From NCBI GenBank assembly GCA_017555205.1, contig JAFZGW010000013.1, forward strand, positions 186,001 to 250,000: 64,000 bases of DNA. The letters are read 5' to 3'. Made by a program: the position numbers and the translations under genes. Each line of letters starts with the position of its first letter. Position 1 is the stretch's first letter. The stretch comes from Akkermansia sp. Its GTDB lineage: Bacteria > Verrucomicrobiota > Verrucomicrobiia > Verrucomicrobiales > Akkermansiaceae. Shown in pieces: positions 44,563-52,300 of this stretch. The notes beneath the pieces were generated by a model. It was not told the DNA's origin and made no database searches. It saw only the letters and a list, made by a program, of their open reading frames with translations.

Positions 44563-45252
44563 ATGGAAACCTATCCCTTCATCCGCTGGTCTGCACCACA
44601 TATCACGGCACTTGCCCTAACCGTCATTATAGCAGCTCTACTTTTATGGCTTGGTTGTCGGCTGAGGGAACGCGGGCGGCACATCCTTTGCAAAGTATTG
44701 GGAGCCGCTGTTCTTTTTCAACTTGTCAGTGAATTCGTTTGGCGAGCTTTTGCAGATGACTACGGTCCTTGGCAAAATAATCTACCGTTGCACTTCTGCT
44801 CGTTCATGAGCGTATTTGCCTTTATTGCACTTTGGTGGAGGGTACGGTGGACATGTGCGCTGGTATATTTCGGCGTATTGGCCGGCAGTATTCAAGGTCT
44901 TATTACCCCGGCGATGGCAAATGGCTATCCCAGTTTGGCTTTTTTTGTATTCTTTGCAGCGCATAGTCTGCTATTAGTCGTTGCGCTGGCCATTCCGGTG
45001 CTGTTGGGCTGGAGAGCTCGGGGGTGGGATGACTTGCGAACCTTGTTGATTATGGATGCCTATATACTGCTCATTCACCCCATTAATCTGTATTTGCACA
45101 CCAACTATGGCTATACTATGGGGCCACCTATTCCCGGCACCCTGCTCGACTATCTGGGACCGGCTCCCTGGTATTACCTTTGGGCACAACTTCCTGTGCT
45201 CGCAGTGCTGCGCTTGTTGATGATTCCGGTGCATGAATCTAATTCTGACTGA
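44563..45252 (+). CDS. YwaF/TIGR02206-like membrane protein, copy 2
   Basis: 229 residues starting METYPFIRWS; longer upstream starts would lie inside copy 1. The same motif block is present (LPLHFCSFMSV, ALWWRVRWTCALVYFGVLAGSIQGLITP, LIHPINLYLHTNYGYT). The two copies are 11 bp apart and clearly arose by tandem duplication. They are probably expressed with rnr and the BASS gene, perhaps forming a heteromeric membrane complex. Confidence 0.82.
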   Translation: METYPFIRWSAPHITALALTVIIAALLLWLGCRLRERGRHILCKVLGAAVLFQLVSEFVWRAFADDYGPWQNNLPLHFCSFMSVFAFIALWWRVRWTCALVYFGVLAGSIQGLITPAMANGYPSLAFFVFFAAHSLLLVVALAIPVLLGWRARGWDDLRTLLIMDAYILLIHPINLYLHTNYGYTMGPPIPGTLLDYLGPAPWYYLWAQLPVLAVLRLLMIPVHESNSD

Positions 45253-45301
45253 CGTCTCCGACGACTTCATTTATATTGCCGGCACCTGACACAAGCCGTT
45301 C

Positions 45302-45330
45302 TTGACGCCGGAGAATATCAGTTGTATAAT
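45302..45330 (+). promoter_or_regulatory. Promoter of the OppD-type gene
   Basis: TTGACG (45302-45307), 17-bp spacer, TATAAT (45325-45330, consensus), 11 nt before the ATG at 45342. Confidence 0.65.
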
Positions 45331-45341
45331 TCGTTTTGTAA

Positions 45342-46343
45342 ATGAGTCAGCTTCTTCTCAGAGTGAGTAATCTGAGCGTGGAATTTCGCACCCGCGCCGG
45401 AGTCAATTACGCCGTGAATGATGTGAGTTTTGACCTTCATCAAGGTGAGACTTTGGGAATAGTCGGTGAAAGCGGTTCAGGAAAATCAGTAACATGTTCG
45501 GCACTGATGGGCTTGCTGCCCAGTCCGCCCGCCCATATTTCACCACAAGCCACGGCATATTTTGAGGGGAATGATTTACTGCGCTTGCCGGAGCGCAAAC
45601 TTGCTGAGTTGCGCGGTAACCGCATATCCATGATTTTTCAAGATCCGATGACAAGCTTGAACCCCTGCATGACTATAGGGGAACAGGTTGCAGAGCCTCT
45701 TGTCATACACCGAGGAATGCGCCGCAAAGATGCGCTCAAACTTGCGATTGAAGAACTCGAGCGAACCGGTATACCAGACCCGGCAAAGAGAGCCAATTCA
45801 TACCCTCACGAGTTTTCCGGCGGAATGAGGCAAAGAGTGATGATAGCCATGGCACTTATCACTCGCCCGAAATTGCTAATAGCGGATGAACCAACAACTG
45901 CCCTCGATGTCACAGTTCAGAAACAGGTGCTGGATTTACTGCGCACACGCCAACAGGAATTAGGAACAGCAATTATACTCATTACTCATGATTTAGGCGT
46001 AGTGCGGCAATATGCTCACCGCATACAGGTAATGTACGCAGGCAGTGTAGTCGAAAGTGCTCCGACTGATGAATTACTCGAAAAACCACAGCACGCTTAC
46101 ACACGCTCGCTGATGGCCTCTATCCCCGGCATGCAATCACGCGGCAATCGTTTGCAAACAATCCCCGGACTGCCGCCAACTTTACGGAAACCTATTAGCG
46201 GCTGTGCTTTCAAGCCACGCAATATCATAGGGAACTCCGAGCTTTGCCTGACAGAAAGCATACCGCCCCTCATCGAAATTTCTCCCGGACATTTTGTCAG
46301 GAATTGTCCGGGATGTCTCAGTTCATCCACAAAGGTATCATGA
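45342..46343 (+). CDS. Peptide/nickel ABC transporter ATP-binding protein (OppD/DppD type), orphan
   Basis: 333 residues. Walker A GESGSGKSVTCSALMG, the Q-loop FQDPMTSLNP, signature FSGGMRQRVMIAMAL, Walker B LLIADEPTTALDVT and H-loop ITHDLGV are intact. The C-terminal oligopeptide-type extension with two cysteines (CAFKPR, LCLTES, NCPGC) is present. No permease, binding protein or OppF partner is adjacent, so the rest of the system must be elsewhere. The downstream gene overlaps by ATGA. Confidence 0.9.
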   Translation: MSQLLLRVSNLSVEFRTRAGVNYAVNDVSFDLHQGETLGIVGESGSGKSVTCSALMGLLPSPPAHISPQATAYFEGNDLLRLPERKLAELRGNRISMIFQDPMTSLNPCMTIGEQVAEPLVIHRGMRRKDALKLAIEELERTGIPDPAKRANSYPHEFSGGMRQRVMIAMALITRPKLLIADEPTTALDVTVQKQVLDLLRTRQQELGTAIILITHDLGVVRQYAHRIQVMYAGSVVESAPTDELLEKPQHAYTRSLMASIPGMQSRGNRLQTIPGLPPTLRKPISGCAFKPRNIIGNSELCLTESIPPLIEISPGHFVRNCPGCLSSSTKVS

Positions 46344-46825
46344 AATCTATATATGTACTTACAGTCCCCTTGGTGATTGCCTGCGCAGTACATTCCGCAG
46401 AGCCCGAAGCAGCCGCAGCCGAGCCTGCAGGGGTAGCTGTCAACCATCCTGAGCAGCCGCAACATCCCGGCGCTGCACACTTGGAATTGGCAATGGAAAG
46501 CATTAAGATATGCGAAGAACTGGGCACTGTACTTCATTCCGTCACTGATTGGAGCTCAGCGAATAAAGCTGCTCCACAGGCAGAACTGCTAGCTAACCGT
46601 CTTGCAGAGCTCATGACCAAGGCACGTGAACTGCCCCCACCTACATCGGATATTCAGCTTTTTGTCAGCGAAAAACTAGCAGAGGTGAATGCAGCGGAGG
46701 TTGCGGAGCGCTCGTTGGGAAAACTTATTGACCTCATGACACTGATTGACCCGCCCTGCTACGGCGCCGAAGAGCTGACAAAGGCTCTGCAGCACATAGC
46801 AAACCTGCTCATGGGTGTAGAGTAA
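46340..46825 (+). CDS. Small secreted helical protein, unknown function
   Basis: 161 residues starting MKSIYVLTVPL with a signal peptide ending near VHSAEP. The mature part begins with an Ala/Pro/Glu-rich stretch, then alpha-helical heptad-like sequence (ELLANRLAELMTKAREL). No domain is recognised. Translation is coupled to the OppD-type gene by an ATGA overlap. The last 17 bp overlap the end of comEC on the other strand. Confidence 0.65.
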   Translation: MKSIYVLTVPLVIACAVHSAEPEAAAAEPAGVAVNHPEQPQHPGAAHLELAMESIKICEELGTVLHSVTDWSSANKAAPQAELLANRLAELMTKARELPPPTSDIQLFVSEKLAEVNAAEVAERSLGKLIDLMTLIDPPCYGAEELTKALQHIANLLMGVE

Positions 46826-48923
46826 AACCGGGAAGGTATTCAGTTTTAATGGCCTCCGGCAAGCGAATCAGCGGTGCTGAATCGCTTACTCTCATTATTC
46901 TGACACCATTACTGCCGCTCTCATCATCTATGGTTACTCCGGGCAGCAATATGCACTGAGAGGCACCGCTATCTTTTAACACGGCCGAAAACTCAGGAGA
47001 CAACATTTTGTTAGTCCCCAATATGAGCACGTCAGCCTTTCTTTCTTCCATCGGTACGTTATTGTATGTCTGAAGTGCTGCATTTCCAACACAAAGCACC
47101 TTGGTACCATCATTCCGCTTCCAGACGACAAGCGGATTATAATCATACGCGGATTCAATCGGCGGAGGGTAAATATCGAATCTTCCGGCGGAGGTATTGA
47201 GGTGCAACACTTGCTGCTTGTACCTATTCTGGCCCAGAATAATCATATCAGGCCAGCTGGACTTTAGCACTTTAATTGCAGCCCGGCGTTCATTGCTCGT
47301 TCCAATCTGCCACAGTGCCACAGGTTTGCACCCACTGAAAAACAAAACGGGTTCAGTATTAAATCGCGCTGTGGCAGCACTTCCCTGATTGATTAGAAGA
47401 CCGGGAGTCCCCAACATAACAAAACTCTCTCCGGCGCCGCTTGAGCACACTATTGTGGTATCACTCGCAGCCGGTGGAGTAAATGGCACATAAGCCATAG
47501 GCAACTCACCAAAAAAGCTCACCACAGCCAAAAGAACAGAACTGCACTTCAATGCGGCCCATTGGAGCCCCCACCCCAGCCAAGGCACTCCGCCGGCAAT
47601 GGCAGCCGCCAAACCGGTCCCCATCACGATGGGCAGCAAAGGCGCAATCGCTATATTAGTCAGGAAACTATATGGTGTGGCCGTGTGGAAAAATGCAGCC
47701 GTTATAGGCACGGAAACTAACCAAGCCGACAAAGAAACAGCCACTGTACCGCGAATTGAATAATCAAACTTGCACAATCTATCATGCCAAACCGTATATA
47801 ATCGCCTCGGCAAATAAGAATCCGGATGAAACCATGGTGAATGGCTCATGCACAATTTTACCCCTATGCCTATGCCGGCATATACTGCATAGGATAACAC
47901 GAACCCGGCGTTTCCCAGCTGCCACGGTTCTATCAACAGCAGAGCCAGCGCAGATAAACTCCATATATTGAGCATACAAACTCGCCGGCGAAGAACTCTC
48001 CCCAGTATCACTAGCACTACCATTGTGTACGCCCGGAGCGCCGGAACTGCCAACCCGGTAACAAGCACGTATAGCCCGCTTACTATCACGACCAACAGCA
48101 TCTGGGTGCGAGGACGCAGTCGCAGGTAATACCCCAGCATATACAGCAAGGCGGCCACTATACCAACGTGCAATCCACTTACAGCAAAAGCATGCAGACA
48201 CCCTCCTCGCTTAAATGTATTCATGACCTCGGGCGCGGCTCCACTCTTGTCCCCCAAAGCAAGAGCACAAAGGATTTGCCGGCGTTCATCCAGCTCTGTA
48301 CCCGGCGGCATGATATTTTGCATCAGGTTCTCTCTGACCGCTTCAGCCATACCTTTAACAGCGTGAATCGAAGTACTCATCCCTAGATATTCGGCGGTCT
48401 GCACACGCAAATCAGCAGCCAAGCCTTGGCTTTTCAGCCATCGCTCCGTATCGAACATTCCCTTAATCGGCGCAGAACGTATATCGCGAGCATCTGCATA
48501 CACAGCTATACAATCCCCGGTACTACCGGGAATATCACCGCGTAGAGCCACTCGCACCCCTTGCCACCCGGTATCAAGTATGCAACCGCTTGCCAGCGTG
48601 CGCTCCACGGTCCCGACTAGGTAAACGAAGCCATTCTTTTGCAAGTCCGCCAGCAACTGCTCACGATTGCGCTGTTGTAAGTCGGCTTGCACAATGGCTA
48701 TTCCAGTACATAAGATGGCACAGATAAGTTGTCGCCACAATTTCAGAGTATGGGCAATAAAGAAAGCAGTCACCGTAATACCCCAACACTGACCGCCCAG
48801 CAAAGCTCCCACCACCGACATCAACGGCAGAAAAAAAGGCGCGCTCAAACATAAATGTTTAAGCGTGCGTTGTAATGAGTCGTCCCTGTGCATAAAGAGC
48901 AGCGGGCGCAGAGCGCAAATCAA
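46809..48923 (-). CDS. comEC: ComEC/Rec2-like DNA uptake channel with a degenerate C-terminal domain
   Basis: 704 residues. An N-terminal DUF4131-like region precedes the competence domain with HAFAVSGLHVGIVAALLYMLGY and many helices. ComEC carries single-stranded DNA across the inner membrane in natural transformation. The C-terminal ~200 residues occupy the place of the metallo-beta-lactamase-like domain, but no HxHxDH or equivalent metal ligands can be found; the corresponding stretch reads VALWQIGTSNERRAAIKVLKSS. ATGA overlap with the cysteine desulfurase gene. Confidence 0.85.
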   Translation of the reverse strand: MICALRPLLFMHRDDSLQRTLKHLCLSAPFFLPLMSVVGALLGGQCWGITVTAFFIAHTLKLWRQLICAILCTGIAIVQADLQQRNREQLLADLQKNGFVYLVGTVERTLASGCILDTGWQGVRVALRGDIPGSTGDCIAVYADARDIRSAPIKGMFDTERWLKSQGLAADLRVQTAEYLGMSTSIHAVKGMAEAVRENLMQNIMPPGTELDERRQILCALALGDKSGAAPEVMNTFKRGGCLHAFAVSGLHVGIVAALLYMLGYYLRLRPRTQMLLVVIVSGLYVLVTGLAVPALRAYTMVVLVILGRVLRRRVCMLNIWSLSALALLLIEPWQLGNAGFVLSYAVYAGIGIGVKLCMSHSPWFHPDSYLPRRLYTVWHDRLCKFDYSIRGTVAVSLSAWLVSVPITAAFFHTATPYSFLTNIAIAPLLPIVMGTGLAAAIAGGVPWLGWGLQWAALKCSSVLLAVVSFFGELPMAYVPFTPPAASDTTIVCSSGAGESFVMLGTPGLLINQGSAATARFNTEPVLFFSGCKPVALWQIGTSNERRAAIKVLKSSWPDMIILGQNRYKQQVLHLNTSAGRFDIYPPPIESAYDYNPLVVWKRNDGTKVLCVGNAALQTYNNVPMEERKADVLILGTNKMLSPEFSAVLKDSGASQCILLPGVTIDDESGSNGVRIMRVSDSAPLIRLPEAIKTEYLPGFTLHP

Positions 48924-50038
48924 TGGTAAACCATCACGGGACCTGTGATAGAGGACTGTACCGCCCTCACCTTTTTGACAACGGTCGAGAAAAGCTGAGC
49001 GGCTTGTTTTACCTCGTCTTCAGTAGTAAAGCGATTGAGTGACAGTCGCAAACTTTCACGAATCTGCAGATCAGGTAATCCCATAGCCGTCAAGACATGA
49101 CTCGGATGCGGCTCGGCACTCGCGCAGGCGGAACCGGTGGAGCATATAAACCCGGCAGGTTCTAATAGCAGAGTAAGGGACTCAGCACTGCAACCGGGTA
49201 CTCGCATGTTCAACACATGCGGTAAGCGAGGCGCGGCAGCTCCATTCACTTCGACAACCACGCCATATTCACGTAACAACTGCACAAAGAGCTCACGCTT
49301 GGCGCCCATGGCTGCTATTTGTTCAGTGGCCGCCAGAGCCAGCTCCGCCGCCTTGCCAAAGCCAATGATACCAGCCACATTTTCCGTGCCGGCACGGCGA
49401 TAATCCTCTTGGGCACCACCCGTTATGAGAGAGCGAAACTCTGTCCCGGTGCGCACATACAAACACCCTATACCTTTGGGGCCATGCAGCTTATGAGCCG
49501 ATGCAGAGGCAAAATCTATAGGATAGTCGTGTAAATTGAGCGGTATTTTACCGGCAGCTTGAACCACATCTACATGTACACGTGCTCCTACCTTCTTTGC
49601 AGCGGAACAAAGGGTACGCACCGGCTGAATGACTCCGGTTTCATGATTTGCCCAAGCAAAGCTCACGCCGTCGCGACCGGGCAATGCAGATTTCCACTCC
49701 GGCACGTCTGCTAAACCGTTGGCGAGAACCGGAGCAGACTCCCCTTTTGCAGTACGCAAGGTTGCATGGTGCTCAGTCGCCAACGTCAGCACATTGTGAA
49801 ATTGAGCCAGAGCAGTATTCGTGGCCTCCGTTCCTCCGGCCGTAAAAATAATCTCGGATGCACTTACGCCGAGCAGAGCAGCAACTTGCTCGCGGGCTTG
49901 TTCAATAGCTCGGCGAACTTCCTTCGCCGGGCCATATGCCGCAGAGGGATTAAAATACAGCCCCTGCATAAAAGGCAACATCGCCTCGAGCACTTCAGGT
50001 GCAAGAGGCGTTGTTGCGTTGTTATCCCAATAAATCAT
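48920..50038 (-). CDS. Cysteine desulfurase (NifS/IscS family)
   Basis: 372 residues. PLP-dependent: N-terminal YWDNNATTPL, FTAGGTEATN, the PLP Lys in SASAHKLHGPKGIGCLY, GGAQEDYRRAGTENV and the active-site loop STGSACASAEPHPSHVL with the sulfur-accepting Cys. It supplies sulfur for Fe-S clusters or thiolation. There is no IscU or SufE partner here, so whether it serves Fe-S assembly or tRNA thiolation cannot be told. It sits 2 bp after the Lys-rich secreted protein and overlaps comEC by 4 bp. Confidence 0.92.
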   Translation of the reverse strand: MIYWDNNATTPLAPEVLEAMLPFMQGLYFNPSAAYGPAKEVRRAIEQAREQVAALLGVSASEIIFTAGGTEATNTALAQFHNVLTLATEHHATLRTAKGESAPVLANGLADVPEWKSALPGRDGVSFAWANHETGVIQPVRTLCSAAKKVGARVHVDVVQAAGKIPLNLHDYPIDFASASAHKLHGPKGIGCLYVRTGTEFRSLITGGAQEDYRRAGTENVAGIIGFGKAAELALAATEQIAAMGAKRELFVQLLREYGVVVEVNGAAAPRLPHVLNMRVPGCSAESLTLLLEPAGFICSTGSACASAEPHPSHVLTAMGLPDLQIRESLRLSLNRFTTEDEVKQAAQLFSTVVKKVRAVQSSITGPVMVYH

Positions 50039-50040
50039 TA

Positions 50041-50562
50041 TTAATTGAGGGCAGCTTGAATGCCTTTCTCGAGGTCAGGATTCATTGCTTCATTCGAAGC
50101 ATCACCGGGAGTTCCGAAAGCGGTTTTACCAAGCTCAGAAATTCGAGTTTTCTCTTCTTCAATCTGCTCATCAAGTTTCTCAATATGAGGGGCAAAGCGC
50201 TTCTCTGCGGCATCCATATATTCACTGTCCTCGGGCTTCTTTTCCTCCTTCTTAGATTTACCGTCGAGATTGTAAAGCTTTACAAGGGACTTACCGGCCT
50301 TCTTGCCGGACTTCTTGTCCTTTACCTTCTTAATGATGGAAAGAGCCTTTTTCTTCTTGGCCATCTTCGTCTGCCAATAACGATTAGCAGCCTTCTTCAA
50401 AGCCTTTTCATCAACCTCCGGCTCAGCCTCTTCATCTTCCTTGGCAGTATCATTATCTGCAGAGTCCGTTGCCTCGGTGGTTGCGGGTGCATCATCCTGA
50501 GCAAACACCATAGGGGTGCATGCGAACAGGCCAAACAACATCATATATGCAATCTGTTTCAT
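50041..50562 (-). CDS. Secreted Lys/Glu-rich protein, unknown function
   Basis: 173 residues starting MKQIAYMMLFG with a signal peptide ending at MVFAQ. The mature protein is very highly charged, with an acidic segment (TDSADNDTAKEDEEAEPEV) then a strongly basic one (MAKKKKALSIIKKVKDKKSG) and a helical end. No family is recognised. The start is set by a promoter whose -10 ends 12 nt upstream. Confidence 0.65.
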   Translation of the reverse strand: MKQIAYMMLFGLFACTPMVFAQDDAPATTEATDSADNDTAKEDEEAEPEVDEKALKKAANRYWQTKMAKKKKALSIIKKVKDKKSGKKAGKSLVKLYNLDGKSKKEEKKPEDSEYMDAAEKRFAPHIEKLDEQIEEEKTRISELGKTAFGTPGDASNEAMNPDLEKGIQAALN

Positions 50563-50574
50563 AAGCTCAAATGC

Positions 50575-50603
50575 ATCTTGCCACATAGCTAATGCTAAGT
50601 CAA
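50575..50603 (-). promoter_or_regulatory. Promoter of the Lys-rich protein, desulfurase and comEC genes
   Basis: TTGACT (50598-50603 in reverse), 17-bp spacer, CAAGAT (50575-50580), 12 nt before the ATG at 50562, immediately after the coaD stop. Confidence 0.5.
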
Positions 50604-50604
50604 G

Positions 50605-51105
50605 CTATTTTACCGAAGAGATGGAAGAAACTGCCTCCGCAACACAATTAGGCACACATGCTTGCACCCAACGCTCCCACCCCGGTAAACCTACAAAACC
50701 ACGCACCATTGACGAGCTGATTTCCTCCAACTCGGATGGGGGCATAAGAAAAACGGTTTGAATTTCGGGTTGCATTCGGGCATTCATTCGCGCCATTGAC
50801 TTTTCATACTCAAAGTCTATTGTATTTCGCACACCGCGCAACAAGTAATCGGCGCCAACCTGCGATGCGAAATCCACCAAAAAACCTTGCGGTACAATTT
50901 CAACGCGCACTTTACCGGGTAAACCGACTGACATTTCCTCTAACAGAGCCTTACGTTGCTCCATTGGAAGGAAACCACGTTTTTCCGGATTTACGGCCAA
51001 CACCACAATAAGCTCATCAAAGAGCTGAGCTCCTCGGTGCATCATCCACAGATGCCCATTGGTTGGCGGGTCAAAACTTCCCGCGTAGATGGCTCTTCCG
51101 TTCAT
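50605..51105 (-). CDS. coaD: Phosphopantetheine adenylyltransferase
   Basis: 166 residues. The nucleotidyltransferase signature AIYAGSFDPPTNGHLWMMHRG (T/HxGH), RGVRNTIDFEYEKSMARMN and the C-terminal ISSSMVRGF motif are present. It makes dephospho-CoA in coenzyme A synthesis. Usual length. The 80-bp space to pilT contains a perfect inverted repeat. Confidence 0.95.
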   Translation of the reverse strand: MNGRAIYAGSFDPPTNGHLWMMHRGAQLFDELIVVLAVNPEKRGFLPMEQRKALLEEMSVGLPGKVRVEIVPQGFLVDFASQVGADYLLRGVRNTIDFEYEKSMARMNARMQPEIQTVFLMPPSELEEISSSMVRGFVGLPGWERWVQACVPNCVAEAVSSISSVK

Positions 51106-51124
51106 GTTATTTTTACATAGTGAG

Positions 51125-51156
51125 AGGCGCGGCAGGATACTTCCACTGCCGCGCCT
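51125..51156. repeat. Perfect 11-bp inverted repeat between pilT and coaD
   Basis: GC-rich arms 51125-51135 and 51146-51156 with a 10-nt loop. It lies after the pilT stop and may act as a terminator or RNA-end protector, but no clear T-run follows on either strand. Confidence 0.5.
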
Positions 51157-51182
51157 GTCGGTGTTTATCGTTGATTATTTCA

Positions 51183-52277
51183 TCAGGCGCCACCTGCATT
51201 GGCCAGTATAGCCTTATCGGGCGGCAGGAAGTTCTTAAATCTGGCCTTATCAATAGCTTTCATATAAGCCTCCTCCGGAGTAACAAGCCCCTGTTGAAGT
51301 TTTTGCCAGATGGCATCATCCATAAACTGCATGCCCAGCTGCTTGCCGCCGGTAATTACATCGGCGAGTTTCTGAGTTGCACCCTCGCGAATGATAGCTG
51401 CCACGGCCGGGGTTGAGAAGAGGATTTCATTCACCGCCACGCGACCGGGTTTATCACAACGCTTCATCAGGAGCTGAGCAACTACACCACGCAAGGAACC
51501 GGCCAACATGGTTCGAGCCTGCGCCTGCTGCTCTGCCGGGAATACGTCGATAATACGGTCAATGGTTTTGCGTGCATTGTTTGTATGCAGTGTTCCGAAG
51601 ACTAACAGACCGGTTTCCGCTGCCGTAAGAGCAAGAGAAATAGTCTCCAAATCGCGCATCTCGCCCACGAGTACGATATCGGCATCCTCACGCAGAGAGG
51701 CACGCAGACCATCCGCGAAAGTGGGGCAATTAACAGGCACTTCTCGCTGGGTTATGATACTCTTTTTGGAGGGGTGCACGAATTCGATAGGCTCCTCAAC
51801 AGTAATGATGTGACGGGAGAAATTCGTGTTGATGTAGTCAATAAGCGCAGCGAGGGTTGTTGATTTACCGGAACCGGTGGGACCGGTTACCAGCACAAGG
51901 CCGGAGCGCATCTCACCAAACTGCTTAATTTGCTCGGGCACATTAAGCTGTTCCATGGTGAGAATTTTGGTAGGAATCAAACGGAACACGCAGCCGTAAC
52001 CACGCTCCTGTTTAAGGAAGTTACAACGGAAGCGCGACTGGGCATCCATTTCATAAGCAAAGTCGGCATCGCCGCCGTTGGTATATTCCTCCCACAGACG
52101 AGGCGGGCAAATAGGCTGCATGAGTTCAATCATATCCTCATGCGTAAGTACCGTCTCTTCAATGGGCACAATATCACCGTGCACTCGCATTTTAGGCGGT
52201 TGTCCTTCCGAAAGGTGCAAGTCTGAGCCACCATTCTCTACAAGAGCTGTGAAGTATGTATCTATGCGATTTTTCAT
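51183..52277 (-). CDS. pilT: Type IV pilus retraction ATPase PilT
   Basis: 364 residues. PAS-like N-terminal domain (about 1-100, with GGSDLHLSEGQPPKMRVHG), Walker A GPTGSGKST (132-140), the Asp box TVEEPIEFVH, Walker B IVLVGEMRDLETISLAL, and the His box GTLHTNNA. The C-terminus lacks an obvious AIRNLIRE motif; the region reads VAAIIREGATQKL. It powers pilus disassembly at the inner face of the membrane. A second ATPase gene ends 23 bp upstream. Pilus structural genes are not in the window. Confidence 0.92.
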   Translation of the reverse strand: MKNRIDTYFTALVENGGSDLHLSEGQPPKMRVHGDIVPIEETVLTHEDMIELMQPICPPRLWEEYTNGGDADFAYEMDAQSRFRCNFLKQERGYGCVFRLIPTKILTMEQLNVPEQIKQFGEMRSGLVLVTGPTGSGKSTTLAALIDYINTNFSRHIITVEEPIEFVHPSKKSIITQREVPVNCPTFADGLRASLREDADIVLVGEMRDLETISLALTAAETGLLVFGTLHTNNARKTIDRIIDVFPAEQQAQARTMLAGSLRGVVAQLLMKRCDKPGRVAVNEILFSTPAVAAIIREGATQKLADVITGGKQLGMQFMDDAIWQKLQQGLVTPEEAYMKAIDKARFKNFLPPDKAILANAGGA

Positions 52278-52300
52278 GTCGTTTATAGGGGGCTTAGTTT

